Source: Treponema sp. | GTDB taxonomy: Bacteria; Spirochaetota; Spirochaetia; Treponematales; Breznakiellaceae | Direction of reading: 5' to 3' | Length of the DNA stretch: 5,416 nucleotides | Assembly (NCBI GenBank): GCA_031274565.1 | Contig: JAISPY010000198.1 | Span: forward strand, 1 to 5,416 | Part shown: positions 1 through 5,416 of the stretch, one piece after another | How the letters are laid out: the number at the start of each line of letters is the position of its first letter | Position numbering within the stretch: position 1 is the first letter of the stretch | Made by a program: the position numbers and the translations under genes | The notes under the pieces: generated by a model | What the model was told of the DNA's origin: nothing | The model's database searches: none | The model's input: the letters and a program-made list of their open reading frames with translations, nothing else

Positions 1-329
1 CTCAGGCTTATCTCCACAATCGCATGATGCTCCAGGGAGGCATAGAGGTAACAATAGGCTATGGCCTTGTACAAGGCATCCACCGAGAGGTAATCCTCCG
101 GACTTTTGTACTCCAGGATATTTATCCGCTTAAATATCCCGGCAAGTGGGTTGTTGATGACCGCCAGGGGGTTCTTTTTGGTGATCACCGCATCGATACG
201 CAGTTGTTTGGTATTCAGGGGGACTTCACTTTGGAATGCCAGGACATGGTGATAGTCTTGAAAGATGAGTTTCAGGGCGCTAAAAAAGCCCTGATGCCAA
301 TCGATGCATGGGGAAGAATCGGTGATCAT
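1..329 (-). CDS. PD-(D/E)XK nuclease-like protein, N-terminal part (runs off left edge)
   Basis: This frame is open for 109 codons from ATG at 329-327 to the left edge, with no stop. The start is supported by AAGGAG at 340-335, five bases upstream. Visible residues include RIDAVITKK (Asp46) and, 27 residues later, NILEYKSPEDYLSV (Glu73-Tyr-Lys75), then a Tyr-rich stretch AYCYLYAS. The D...ExK pattern, with hydrophobic residues before each acidic residue, fits the core of the PD-(D/E)XK nuclease fold. I recognise EYKSPEDYLS as typical of uncharacterised proteins of this sort in treponemes and gut Firmicutes. The C-terminal part is outside the window, so family length and nuclease activity cannot be judged. 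It lies 215 bases beyond the transporter's last stop, on the same strand, behind a hairpin, so it is probably a separate unit. That this is a real gene is fairly sure; the biochemical role is inference. Confidence 0.72.
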   Translation of the reverse strand, partial: MITDSSPCIDWHQGFFSALKLIFQDYHHVLAFQSEVPLNTKQLRIDAVITKKNPLAVINNPLAGIFKRINILEYKSPEDYLSVDALYKAIAYCYLYASLEHHAIVEISL

Positions 330-334
330 AGCGG

Positions 335-340
335 CTCCTT
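335..340 (-). promoter_or_regulatory. Ribosome binding site of the left-edge gene
   Basis: On the minus strand AAGGAG stands five bases before ATG at 329. It is a near-perfect Shine-Dalgarno match and fixes the start of the PD-(D/E)XK-like gene. It also argues for the minus-strand reading against the plus-strand open frame over the same bases. Confidence 0.7.
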
Positions 341-476
341 GGGGGTATCGGGTTCAGTATCCCTGGAAAGGAAATTGCTTGCAAGGGGGCTGGAACCGCT
401 CTAGCGGGAATGCCCGTTCTACCAACCTTGGTTTCCGGCTAGTGCACCCCTGTTTGCAACAGGCTCCAGACGGGCG

Positions 477-497
477 TTAGATATGTATCATTGCCAT
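477..497 (-). other. Possible six-codon leader ORF (MAMIHI)
   Basis: On the minus strand GGAGG (507-503) is followed, five bases later, by ATG at 497-495, then Ala-Met-Ile-His-Ile and TAA at 479-477. The ribosome-binding signal is strong, but the reading frame is tiny and could arise by chance. It sits immediately after the hairpin that ends the transporter operon and about 150 bases before the next gene. It may be a leader peptide, the remnant of a small gene, or nothing. Confidence 0.2.
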
Positions 498-508
498 AGG
501 AACCTCCG

Positions 509-540
509 CTTTGCCCTGATCCCCTCCAATCAGGGCAAAG
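509..540 (-). terminator. Hairpin at the end of the transporter operon
   Basis: CTTTGCCCTGAT (509-520) and ATCAGGGCAAAG (529-540) form a perfect 12-bp stem with an eight-base loop. It begins four bases after the stop codon of the second permease. No T-run follows on the minus strand (the next bases are CGGAGGTTCC), so it is not a textbook intrinsic terminator. It may act as a weak terminator or a 3' stabilising structure for the operon transcript. Confidence 0.6.
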
Positions 541-544
541 GGCC

Positions 545-1450
545 TCACCGTTTCCCCTTATCATAGGGCTGCCCCGCAGCCCGAGGCGCGTAATCCTTAC
601 CGCTGAAACATACCAACGTTACCAAGGTGATAAGATAGGGTAAGGTGTTGAAGAATTCCGAAGGGAGAAATTGCAGTACCTTGATATTGATGATATTCAC
701 CGCCAGGGCCGAAGAAGCGCCGAATAGGAAAGAAGAACCCAGGATCCCCAGGGGAAGCCAGCGGCCAAAAGACACCGCAGCCAGGGCAATGAAACCTTTG
801 CCGTTAATCGTGTTTACGGTGTACTGAATATCTTGGGTCAACACGATGCAGCCACCCGCAAGTCCTGCCAAAGCCCCGGAAATAAGCACCGCGATGTACC
901 GGATCCGCAGCACGTTCACCCCGGCGGCGGCAAGGGCCTGGGGGTGTTCACCGCAGGAACGGAGCCGCAGTCCCCAGGGCCGCCGGTAGAGGACAAACCA
1001 GGTAATCCCTAAAATGACCAGGGCGATCCATACCGTAGGATAGATACCCCCTGGGCCGGGCATCATCCCCAGTTTCGGATTCAGGGTCCGATCCATACGG
1101 AAGAGGAGCTGACAAAAGAAAACGGTTATCCCCGTGGCAAGGAGGTTGATGCCGGTTCCCGAGATCACCTGATCTGCCTGGAGGCTTATGGACGCAAAGG
1201 CATGGATGAGGGAGAAAAGACAGCCCCCTAGGGCAGCCAGGAACAGGGCCAAGGGAATAGAGAACCCGATGGCGCTTTCCAGGAACACATGGGAGGTAAC
1301 CGCAATCATGGCACCGATAGCCATGAGTCCCTCCAGAGCGATGTTGACCACCCCGGAGCGCTCACTGATGAGGCCCCCTGTGGCGGCAATCAAGATGGGG
1401 GCCACGATCATGAGGGTTGAGGGAAGCATCTGTACCAAGGTAGTTATCAT
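545..1450 (-). CDS. ABC transporter permease 2, BMP/nucleoside uptake type
   Basis: A 301-residue inner-membrane protein of the branched-chain-type permease family (BPD_transp_2), corresponding to NupQ/RnsD-type subunits; PnrA-linked treponeme transporters have similar ones. It forms half of the substrate channel with permease 1. About eight hydrophobic segments are visible, roughly at residues 10-27, 34-53, 62-90, 99-117, 136-155, 184-205, 218-250 and 268-283. Family landmarks are SERSGVVNIALEGLM (29-43), ADQVISGTGINLLA (92-105), the cytoplasmic GEHPQALAAAGVNV (167-180), likely the coupling loop that meets the ATPase, and GKGFIALAAVSFGRW (217-231). The length is usual. ATG at 1450 overlaps the TGA of permease 1 by four bases, with AAAGGA at 1463-1458 seven bases upstream, so translation is probably coupled. 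The C-terminus is a short basic tail. Family and role are firm; the actual substrate (nucleosides in known relatives) is inferred. Confidence 0.93.
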   Translation of the reverse strand: MITTLVQMLPSTLMIVAPILIAATGGLISERSGVVNIALEGLMAIGAMIAVTSHVFLESAIGFSIPLALFLAALGGCLFSLIHAFASISLQADQVISGTGINLLATGITVFFCQLLFRMDRTLNPKLGMMPGPGGIYPTVWIALVILGITWFVLYRRPWGLRLRSCGEHPQALAAAGVNVLRIRYIAVLISGALAGLAGGCIVLTQDIQYTVNTINGKGFIALAAVSFGRWLPLGILGSSFLFGASSALAVNIINIKVLQFLPSEFFNTLPYLITLVTLVCFSGKDYAPRAAGQPYDKGKR

Positions 1451-2658
1451 TCGCCTATCCTTTCTTTACGGGCTTTTTCTTTAAGCTGCCAGTCGATGAT
1501 GATCCGCACCCCCCCACGGAGGGATATGAAGACCACCACCAGACCCATGATAATCGCGGTAATCTCCTTGGGGATCTGCCGGGACTGCATCAGGGGCTGG
1601 GCGGATTTGAGCATACCGAAGAGGAGTCCCGCAAGCGCGGTTCCCCCGGCGGTACTGTTCCCCACCAGGGCCACGGCAATACCGTCAAAACCATAACCAT
1701 CCTGCACCGAGAGGACCCGGCCCGCAGGAAACACCCCCAGGGAGACTACCGCCCCTGCAAGCCCTGCAAAGGCTCCGGCAATGGCCATGGATGCGGTGAG
1801 ACTCGCCTGTACACTGATGCCTCCGTACCGGGCGGCGTCCTTATTAAGCCCGGTGGCCCGCAGGGCATAGCCGAATCGGGTCTTTCCCATCACGAGCCAG
1901 AAAAACCAGATCCCCCCAATGGTAAGGTACAGGCCGTAGTTCAGCCGGGATCCGTTGGTGATGGATTCCAGAAACGGACTTACCAGCCGGGCCGTGGGCG
2001 GCAGGGGAGGGGTTTGAAAGGTATTGGCCCCGGGAATCTGCATGGTACTGTACCGGGAGGCATAGAAGGCGATGTAGTTCATCATAATCGTGGCCACCAC
2101 TTCGGATACATTGAACCGGGCTTTCAAGAACCCCACGATCCCCCCCCAGCAGGCCCCGGCAGCCAGGGCAGCGCTTACTGCCAAGACCCAGTGAAGCCCC
2201 GGAATCGGCGGACCATAGAGGGCCATGAACTGAGCCGCAGTAAGGCCCACGATGTATTGGCCCTCCGCGCCGATATTGAACAGGCCGGTCCGGGCGGCAA
2301 AGGCCATGGAGAGCCCGCAAAGGATGAGGGGCATGGACATGACCAGCCATTCCCCGATATACCGCACGTTCCACCGGGGTACCTGTACTGCCACCCCCAG
2401 GGTGTTGGTGAGCCATTGGGCAAGGGGCCCTTCCGCTTCGGTCCAGCGGCGCAGATCAAACCCAGACATCACCTGGACGATAGCAGAGTACATCCCTCCC
2501 GGACTCCTCCCCACCGCCAGGATCAGCAGGGTTCCCACCAGAAATCCCAAGATCACCACCGTCACGGATACGAGGCCGTCGGAAGCGGTGAATACCCTCA
2601 GGAGCTGCTCCCAGATGACCGCCCGCTGTTTTGCGGAAGCCCGAAACCGTTTAGCCAT
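1447..2658 (-). CDS. ABC transporter permease 1, BMP/nucleoside uptake type
   Basis: A 403-residue inner-membrane subunit of the NupP/RnsC type, the larger of the two permeases. Hydrophobic segments lie near residues 26-49, 103-121, 129-149, 153-175, 186-200, 241-257, 288-308, 325-355 and 366-384. Family signatures are GLFNIGAEGQ (125-134), VSEVVATIMMNYIA (184-197), the coupling-loop-like RATGLNKDAARYGGI (267-281) and GYGFDGIAVALVG (321-333). I chose ATG at 2658 because GGGGAG (2671-2666) lies seven bases before it. The in-frame GTG at 2664 would leave only one base and add just two residues. The start overlaps the ATPase stop by eight bases. An oddity is a polar stretch of about 50 residues (52-102) between the first two membrane segments, longer than I expect for the family. 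The tail is highly charged (KEKARKER). The family is firm; the substrate is inferred. Confidence 0.93.
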   Translation of the reverse strand: MAKRFRASAKQRAVIWEQLLRVFTASDGLVSVTVVILGFLVGTLLILAVGRSPGGMYSAIVQVMSGFDLRRWTEAEGPLAQWLTNTLGVAVQVPRWNVRYIGEWLVMSMPLILCGLSMAFAARTGLFNIGAEGQYIVGLTAAQFMALYGPPIPGLHWVLAVSAALAAGACWGGIVGFLKARFNVSEVVATIMMNYIAFYASRYSTMQIPGANTFQTPPLPPTARLVSPFLESITNGSRLNYGLYLTIGGIWFFWLVMGKTRFGYALRATGLNKDAARYGGISVQASLTASMAIAGAFAGLAGAVVSLGVFPAGRVLSVQDGYGFDGIAVALVGNSTAGGTALAGLLFGMLKSAQPLMQSRQIPKEITAIIMGLVVVFISLRGGVRIIIDWQLKEKARKERIGE

Positions 2659-4183
2659 AGACACGCTCCCCGATGCCTCCCATCATGGCCCCGATACGGC
2701 GCTCGTCCGCCTCTGCCGCCGGGACGATCCCCACCACAGAACCTTTGGAAACCGCAGCAATACGATCACACAGTCCCAAGATTTCATCCAATTCAAAGGA
2801 TACCAGAAGCACCGCCCGCCCCTTATCCCGTTCATCCAGGATACGCTGATGTATGTATTCGATGGCCCCCACGTCGAGCCCCCGGGTGGGCTGAGACACG
2901 ATGAGCAGGTCTGGAGAGAGATCCAACTCCCGGGATATGATCACCTTCTGCTGATTCCCGCCGGACATGGATTTTGCGAAGGTTGCCGGGCCGTTTCCCG
3001 CCCGTATGTCGAACTGGCGGATCAACTCTTCCGTATGCTGCACGATCCGGGGAAACCGCAAAAACCCCAAGGCATTGGAGAACGGCTCCTGGCGGAACCG
3101 TTTCAGGATGATATTCTCGTCCAGCCGGAAATCCAGCACCAGGCCGTATTTATGCCGGTCTTCCGGGACAAACCCAATCCCCGATTCATTGCGGTTTTTA
3201 ATGCTTTCTTTGGAAATGTCCTTTCCTTTAAGGAAGATTCGCCCGGATTTAACTGGCAGAAGCCCGGAAATGGCGGCCACCAGCTCTGCCTGGCCGTTGC
3301 CGTCCACCCCGGCAACTCCCACCACCTCTCCTGCCCGGACATCGAGGGAGAAGTTCTTGACCGCCGGCACCCCCTTAGCGCCGAGTACGGTCAAGTCCTC
3401 AATCTTGAGGATCCGCTCCCCCGGATGGGGGACCTGCTTATCCAGCTTGAAGTTCACCCGACGGCCTACCATTTTTTCCGCCAACTCCTGTTCGTCCGCG
3501 TCCCGTACCAGCACGGTTCCCACGGATTTCCCCCGGCGCAGCACCGTACAGCGATCCGCCACAGCCTTAATCTCCTTGAGTTTATGGGTGATAAACACGA
3601 TGGTTTTTCCCTCTCCCTTGAGTCTGCGGAAAATGGCCAAGAGTTCGTCGATTTCCTGGGGGGTCAACACCGCAGTGGGTTCGTCAAAAATGAGGATATC
3701 CGCATCCCGGTACAGGATTTTGAGGATTTCCACCCGCTGCTGCATACCCACGGTGATCTGCTCGATCCGTTCCCGGGGATCGACCGCAAGGCCATAGGTT
3801 TCCGAAAGCGCCTGCACCCGCTTCTCCGCGCTTTTCAGATCCAGGTTTCCCCATCTAGTGCGGGATTCCAGTCCTAGGACGATGTTTTCGGTAACCGTAA
3901 AGTTGTGTATCAGCTTGAAATGCTGATGTACCATACCGATACGGAGGGCGGTTGCGTCATTGGGGCTGCGGATCCGCACTTCCTTTCCCCGGATCTTATT
4001 GGTCCCCCCGTCCGGTTCATAGAGTCCAAAGAGAATGGACATGAGGGTCGATTTCCCCGCGCCGTTTTCCCCGAGCAGGGCATGGATTTCACCGTGGTCT
4101 ACCGTAAAGGTAACCTTATCGTTGGCAATGACTCCGGGGAAAATCTTGGTGATATTCACCATTTCAATAGCAGGTTCAGCCAT
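2651..4183 (-). CDS. ABC transporter ATP-binding protein with two nucleotide-binding domains (NupO/RnsA type)
   Basis: A 510-residue cytoplasmic ATPase that powers the importer, with two fused ABC domains and the length usual for NupO/YufO/RnsA. Domain 1 (about 5-245) has Walker A GENGAGKST (38-46), a Q-loop at VHQHF (Gln87), signature VGMQQR (145-150) in place of LSGGQ, Walker B ILIFDEPT (Asp167, Glu168) and switch His200. Domain 2 (about 257-505) has a degenerate Walker A GVDGNGQAE (292-300) lacking the lysine, an intact signature SGGNQQ (408-413), Walker B altered to LIVSQPT with no DE pair, and Phe463 where the switch histidine belongs. Pairing domain 1 Walker A with the domain 2 signature gives one competent ATP site and one degenerate site, as in RbsA-like families. 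ATG 4183 has only a G-run (4194-4189) as ribosome site. A 190-base hairpin-rich spacer separates it from the receptor gene; its end overlaps permease 1. Confidence 0.95.
   Translation of the reverse strand: MAEPAIEMVNITKIFPGVIANDKVTFTVDHGEIHALLGENGAGKSTLMSILFGLYEPDGGTNKIRGKEVRIRSPNDATALRIGMVHQHFKLIHNFTVTENIVLGLESRTRWGNLDLKSAEKRVQALSETYGLAVDPRERIEQITVGMQQRVEILKILYRDADILIFDEPTAVLTPQEIDELLAIFRRLKGEGKTIVFITHKLKEIKAVADRCTVLRRGKSVGTVLVRDADEQELAEKMVGRRVNFKLDKQVPHPGERILKIEDLTVLGAKGVPAVKNFSLDVRAGEVVGVAGVDGNGQAELVAAISGLLPVKSGRIFLKGKDISKESIKNRNESGIGFVPEDRHKYGLVLDFRLDENIILKRFRQEPFSNALGFLRFPRIVQHTEELIRQFDIRAGNGPATFAKSMSGGNQQKVIISRELDLSPDLLIVSQPTRGLDVGAIEYIHQRILDERDKGRAVLLVSFELDEILGLCDRIAAVSKGSVVGIVPAAEADERRIGAMMGGIGERVYG
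2666..2671 (-). promoter_or_regulatory. Ribosome binding site that decides the permease 1 start
   Basis: GGGGAG on the minus strand lies inside the 3' end of the ATPase gene, seven bases before ATG 2658 and one base before the alternative GTG 2664. The spacing favours the ATG. Confidence 0.6.
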
Positions 4184-4202
4184 GAACGCCCCCCATGAAG
4201 CG

Positions 4203-4226
4203 GGAGAGCAGGCGCCCCTGCTCTCC
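4203..4226. repeat. Inverted repeat, 10-bp stem, just upstream of the ATPase gene
   Basis: GGAGAGCAGG (4203-4212) and CCTGCTCTCC (4217-4226) form a perfect GC-rich stem with a four-base loop. It ends 19 bases before the ATPase ATG and leaves the G-run ribosome site free. No T-run follows on the minus strand. It may protect the 5' end of a processed ATPase-permease transcript, or affect translation. Confidence 0.6.
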
Positions 4227-4235
4227 GTAGGTACT

Positions 4236-4280
4236 ATAGGGCAACGCTGATTAACTTGACGCTAATCAGCGTTGCCCTAT
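4236..4280. repeat. Perfect 18-bp inverted repeat, nine-base loop
   Basis: ATAGGGCAACGCTGATTA (4236-4253) is exactly complementary to 4263-4280. On the plus strand it is followed by TGTTTTTC, the pattern of an intrinsic terminator, but no plus-strand gene leads into it. On the minus strand no T-run follows. Its arm resembles the arm of the hairpin at 4327-4368, so a mobile or repetitive origin is possible. Confidence 0.65.
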
Positions 4281-4281
4281 T

Positions 4282-4317
4282 GTTTTTCTCGTTTTCCTGC
4301 GGAAAACTACGAAAAAC
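4282..4317. repeat. Interrupted inverted repeat with T/A-rich arms
   Basis: GTTTTTC (4282-4288) pairs with GAAAAAC (4311-4317), and GTTTTCC (4291-4297) pairs with GGAAAAC (4301-4307). A small internal loop (TC against TAC) separates the two stem parts, and the apical loop is TGC. It lies exactly between the two perfect 18-bp hairpins. Confidence 0.55.
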
Positions 4318-4326
4318 CACATTAAA

Positions 4327-4368
4327 GGAAGCACTGATTTATTCTCGATTGAATAAATCAGTGCTTCC
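4327..4368 (-). terminator. Perfect 18-bp hairpin after the receptor gene, likely partial terminator
   Basis: GGAAGCACTGATTTATTC (4327-4344) is exactly complementary to 4351-4368, with a six-base loop. It starts five bases after the stop codon of the BMP gene and is followed on the minus strand by TTTAATGTGGTTTTT, a moderately T-rich tail. A partial terminator or a structure blocking 3' exonucleases would allow more receptor than ATPase and permease from one promoter. This role is inferred from position and shape. Confidence 0.55.
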
Positions 4369-4373
4369 ATAGG

Positions 4374-5416
4374 CTAATCGTCTACGGCTTTCAGGTTCTG
4401 GGGAAAGCCGGGCAGGGCCCGGGCTTCCGCATAGGTGGCGGCTACTTTGATTGCGCCGGCCACGATCTGCTGCTTCACCTGTTCAAGCTGGTTTTTAATA
4501 TCCGCGGATAAGGCCGCATTGGCAGTGGAATACCCCACCCCATCGGCTTTCACATCCAAGCTAATCACTTCCCCTTTGAAGACCTTATTTTGTACCGCCT
4601 TGAGGCCATAGATCAAGCTGGTTTCAACCCGCTTGATCATAGAAGTAAGCACCGCTGATTCGGTCGCGGTATACAGGCCATCTTCATGCTGATCCGAATC
4701 AACCCCGATGGCCCATACATTCTTACCCTGGATTCGGTATTCCTTGGCCTGGGCGATGGTTCCGTTGCCACTGCCCCCGGCGGCGGAATAAATGGCGTAG
4801 ACCCCGGAATCGTACCAGTTCTTTGCCTGGGTCTTGGCAAGGGCCGGTTCGCCCCAGCTATTGACGTAGTAATCCAGGATCTGAGCATCGGGAAGCACCG
4901 AAAGCACCCCTTGTACGAACCCGACTTCGAATTTGGTGATCGTTGCCCCGGGAACCCCGCCGATGAAGCCGAATTTGGGATCTACGATGCCGTCAGCCTT
5001 GGCTTTGAGGGCCGCCGCAACCCCTACCAGGTAGGATCCTTCATGTTCGGCAAAGATCACTTCCAAAACATTGGGAAGGTTGACCGAGTCTACATCCACG
5101 ATCATGTATTTCTGATTCGGATTACCCTTGGCCACCTCGGTTACCGCATCGGCAAAGGTAAAGCCCGTGGCAACGATGAGGTCGTAGTCCTCATCCGTAG
5201 CCTGCCTGAGATTGGGAATATACATATCCTGGGTCTGGGCGGTTACCACATCGTAGGCCCGGCCCCGCTGCCGGGCATTGTACCAAGTATCCCCGTAAAA
5301 CGCCAGGATCCCCCGCCATGCCGCCGCATTGAACGACTTATCATCGATCCCGGTGGCGTCGGTCAATAAGCGCACCGTGATACCCGGATTGGCCTGCATC
5401 GCAGGAGCCGGTGTTG
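4374..5416 (-). CDS. BMP-family (PnrA/TmpC-like) substrate-binding lipoprotein, N-terminus off the right edge
   Basis: This is the receptor of the importer. 346 residues are visible to the TAG at 4376-4374. The frame stays open upstream of the ATG at 5399 (codons read TPAPA before MQANPG), so that ATG is internal and the signal peptide, expected with a lipobox, is beyond the window. Counting from this Met, landmarks are the ligand-site motif DDKSFN (19-24) with Trp28, ATGF (77-80), AEHEGSYLVG (117-126), GFIGG (144-148), AAGGSGNG (206-213) and GVDSDQ (232-237). These match the two-lobed periplasmic-binding fold of the BMP family. Characterised members bind purine nucleosides (T. pallidum PnrA) or other nucleosides, but substrate cannot be fixed from sequence alone. 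It is the first gene of the set, followed by a strong hairpin and then the ATPase. Mature length looks usual. Confidence 0.93.
   Translation of the reverse strand, partial: TPAPAMQANPGITVRLLTDATGIDDKSFNAAAWRGILAFYGDTWYNARQRGRAYDVVTAQTQDMYIPNLRQATDEDYDLIVATGFTFADAVTEVAKGNPNQKYMIVDVDSVNLPNVLEVIFAEHEGSYLVGVAAALKAKADGIVDPKFGFIGGVPGATITKFEVGFVQGVLSVLPDAQILDYYVNSWGEPALAKTQAKNWYDSGVYAIYSAAGGSGNGTIAQAKEYRIQGKNVWAIGVDSDQHEDGLYTATESAVLTSMIKRVETSLIYGLKAVQNKVFKGEVISLDVKADGVGYSTANAALSADIKNQLEQVKQQIVAGAIKVAATYAEARALPGFPQNLKAVDD

Larger units (their letters stand above)
330..508. other. Structured spacer with several short dyads, no recognisable gene
   Basis: The stretch between the hairpin after the second permease and the left-edge gene holds no convincing protein gene. 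It has several short inverted repeats: CCGC/GCGG at 396-399 and 404-407, CGGG/CCCG at 405-408 and 413-416, ACCAA/TTGGT at 421-425 and 428-432, and CCTGTT/AACAGG at 449-454 and 458-463. A longer-range pair, GCCCGT at 412-417 with ACGGGC at 470-475, could enclose the last two. This density suggests a structured leader, an RNA, or a degenerate repeat element. No known riboswitch class was recognised, and no clear promoter could be assigned. Confidence 0.4.
4237..4369. mobile_element. Possible small palindromic (MITE-like) insertion in the spacer
   Basis: Reading inward from both ends, the left side gives CTATAGGGCAACGCTGATT (from 4234) and the right side, on the minus strand, gives CTATGGAAGCACTGATT (from 4372). 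These are imperfect terminal inverted repeats. A TA dinucleotide flanks each end (4235-4236 and 4370-4371), which could be a target duplication. The interior holds only hairpins and no gene. This is suggestive only: no second copy is visible in the window, and each terminal repeat also forms its own hairpin. Confidence 0.25.

Noticed and set aside
24..404. Plus-strand open frame of 126 codons at the left end
   Set aside because: It is antisense to the PD-(D/E)XK-like gene, runs through that gene's ribosome site, and its translation has no recognisable motif, whereas the minus strand shows EYKSPEDY and a good start.
2659..2664. GTG start for permease 1 at 2664
   Set aside because: The ribosome site GGGGAG would be only one base from GTG, against seven bases from ATG 2658.
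2252..3877. Plus-strand open frame of 541 codons, with another of 296 codons at 2014-2904
   Set aside because: They are antisense to the ATPase and permease 1 genes, rich in Pro, His and Arg, and without domain signatures. Such frames arise from codon bias in GC-rich genes.
4236..4290. Intrinsic terminator for a plus-strand transcript
   Set aside because: The stem followed by TGTTTTTC fits, but no plus-strand gene leads into it, so it was kept as a repeat and not called a terminator.
4203..4368. CRISPR array
   Set aside because: The repeated units are inverted, of different sequence and length, and lack regular unique spacers.
4184..4373. Purine riboswitch upstream of the ATPase gene
   Set aside because: The hairpins are simple perfect stems; the three-way junction and conserved loop bases of a purine riboswitch are not seen.
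4686..5369. Plus-strand open frame of 227 codons
   Set aside because: It is antisense to the BMP receptor gene, which has clear family motifs; nothing recognisable is encoded on this strand.

Overview
The window is most likely chromosomal DNA from a spirochaete, probably a Treponema relative. This is inferred from gene content and style, not proven: a BMP/PnrA(TmpC)-type receptor with its ABC transporter, beside a PD-(D/E)XK-like protein of a kind I associate with treponemes and other gut bacteria. All credible genes lie on the minus strand, so transcription runs from high to low coordinates. The coding DNA is fairly GC-rich, while part of the spacer around 4281-4370 is clearly AT-richer.

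Layout in order of transcription: (1) 5416-4374, a BMP-family substrate-binding protein cut by the right edge before its signal peptide; (2) 4373-4184, a 190-base spacer packed with four consecutive inverted repeats, two of them with perfect 18-bp stems; (3) 4183-2651, a double-domain ABC ATPase; (4) 2658-1447, a first permease, overlapping the ATPase gene by 8 bases; (5) 1450-545, a second permease, overlapping the first by 4 bases (ATGA); (6) 540-509, a 12-bp stem hairpin just after the last stop; (7) 508-330, a spacer rich in small dyads; (8) 329-1, the start of a PD-(D/E)XK-like protein gene cut by the left edge.

Genes 1, 3, 4 and 5 together form one complete BMP-type importer of the PnrA / NupNOPQ / RnsBACD class. 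Relatives of this class import purine or other nucleosides. The receptor captures substrate outside the membrane, the two unlike permeases form the channel, and the tandem ATPase drives it with one intact and one degenerate ATP site. The overlaps of genes 3-5 indicate translational coupling. The hairpin-rich spacer after the receptor gene could give more receptor than membrane complex.

I see no wholly new system here. The most unusual parts are the hairpin cluster at 4203-4368, part of which has imperfect terminal inverted repeats like a small palindromic or MITE-like insertion, and the structured spacer ahead of the left-edge gene.
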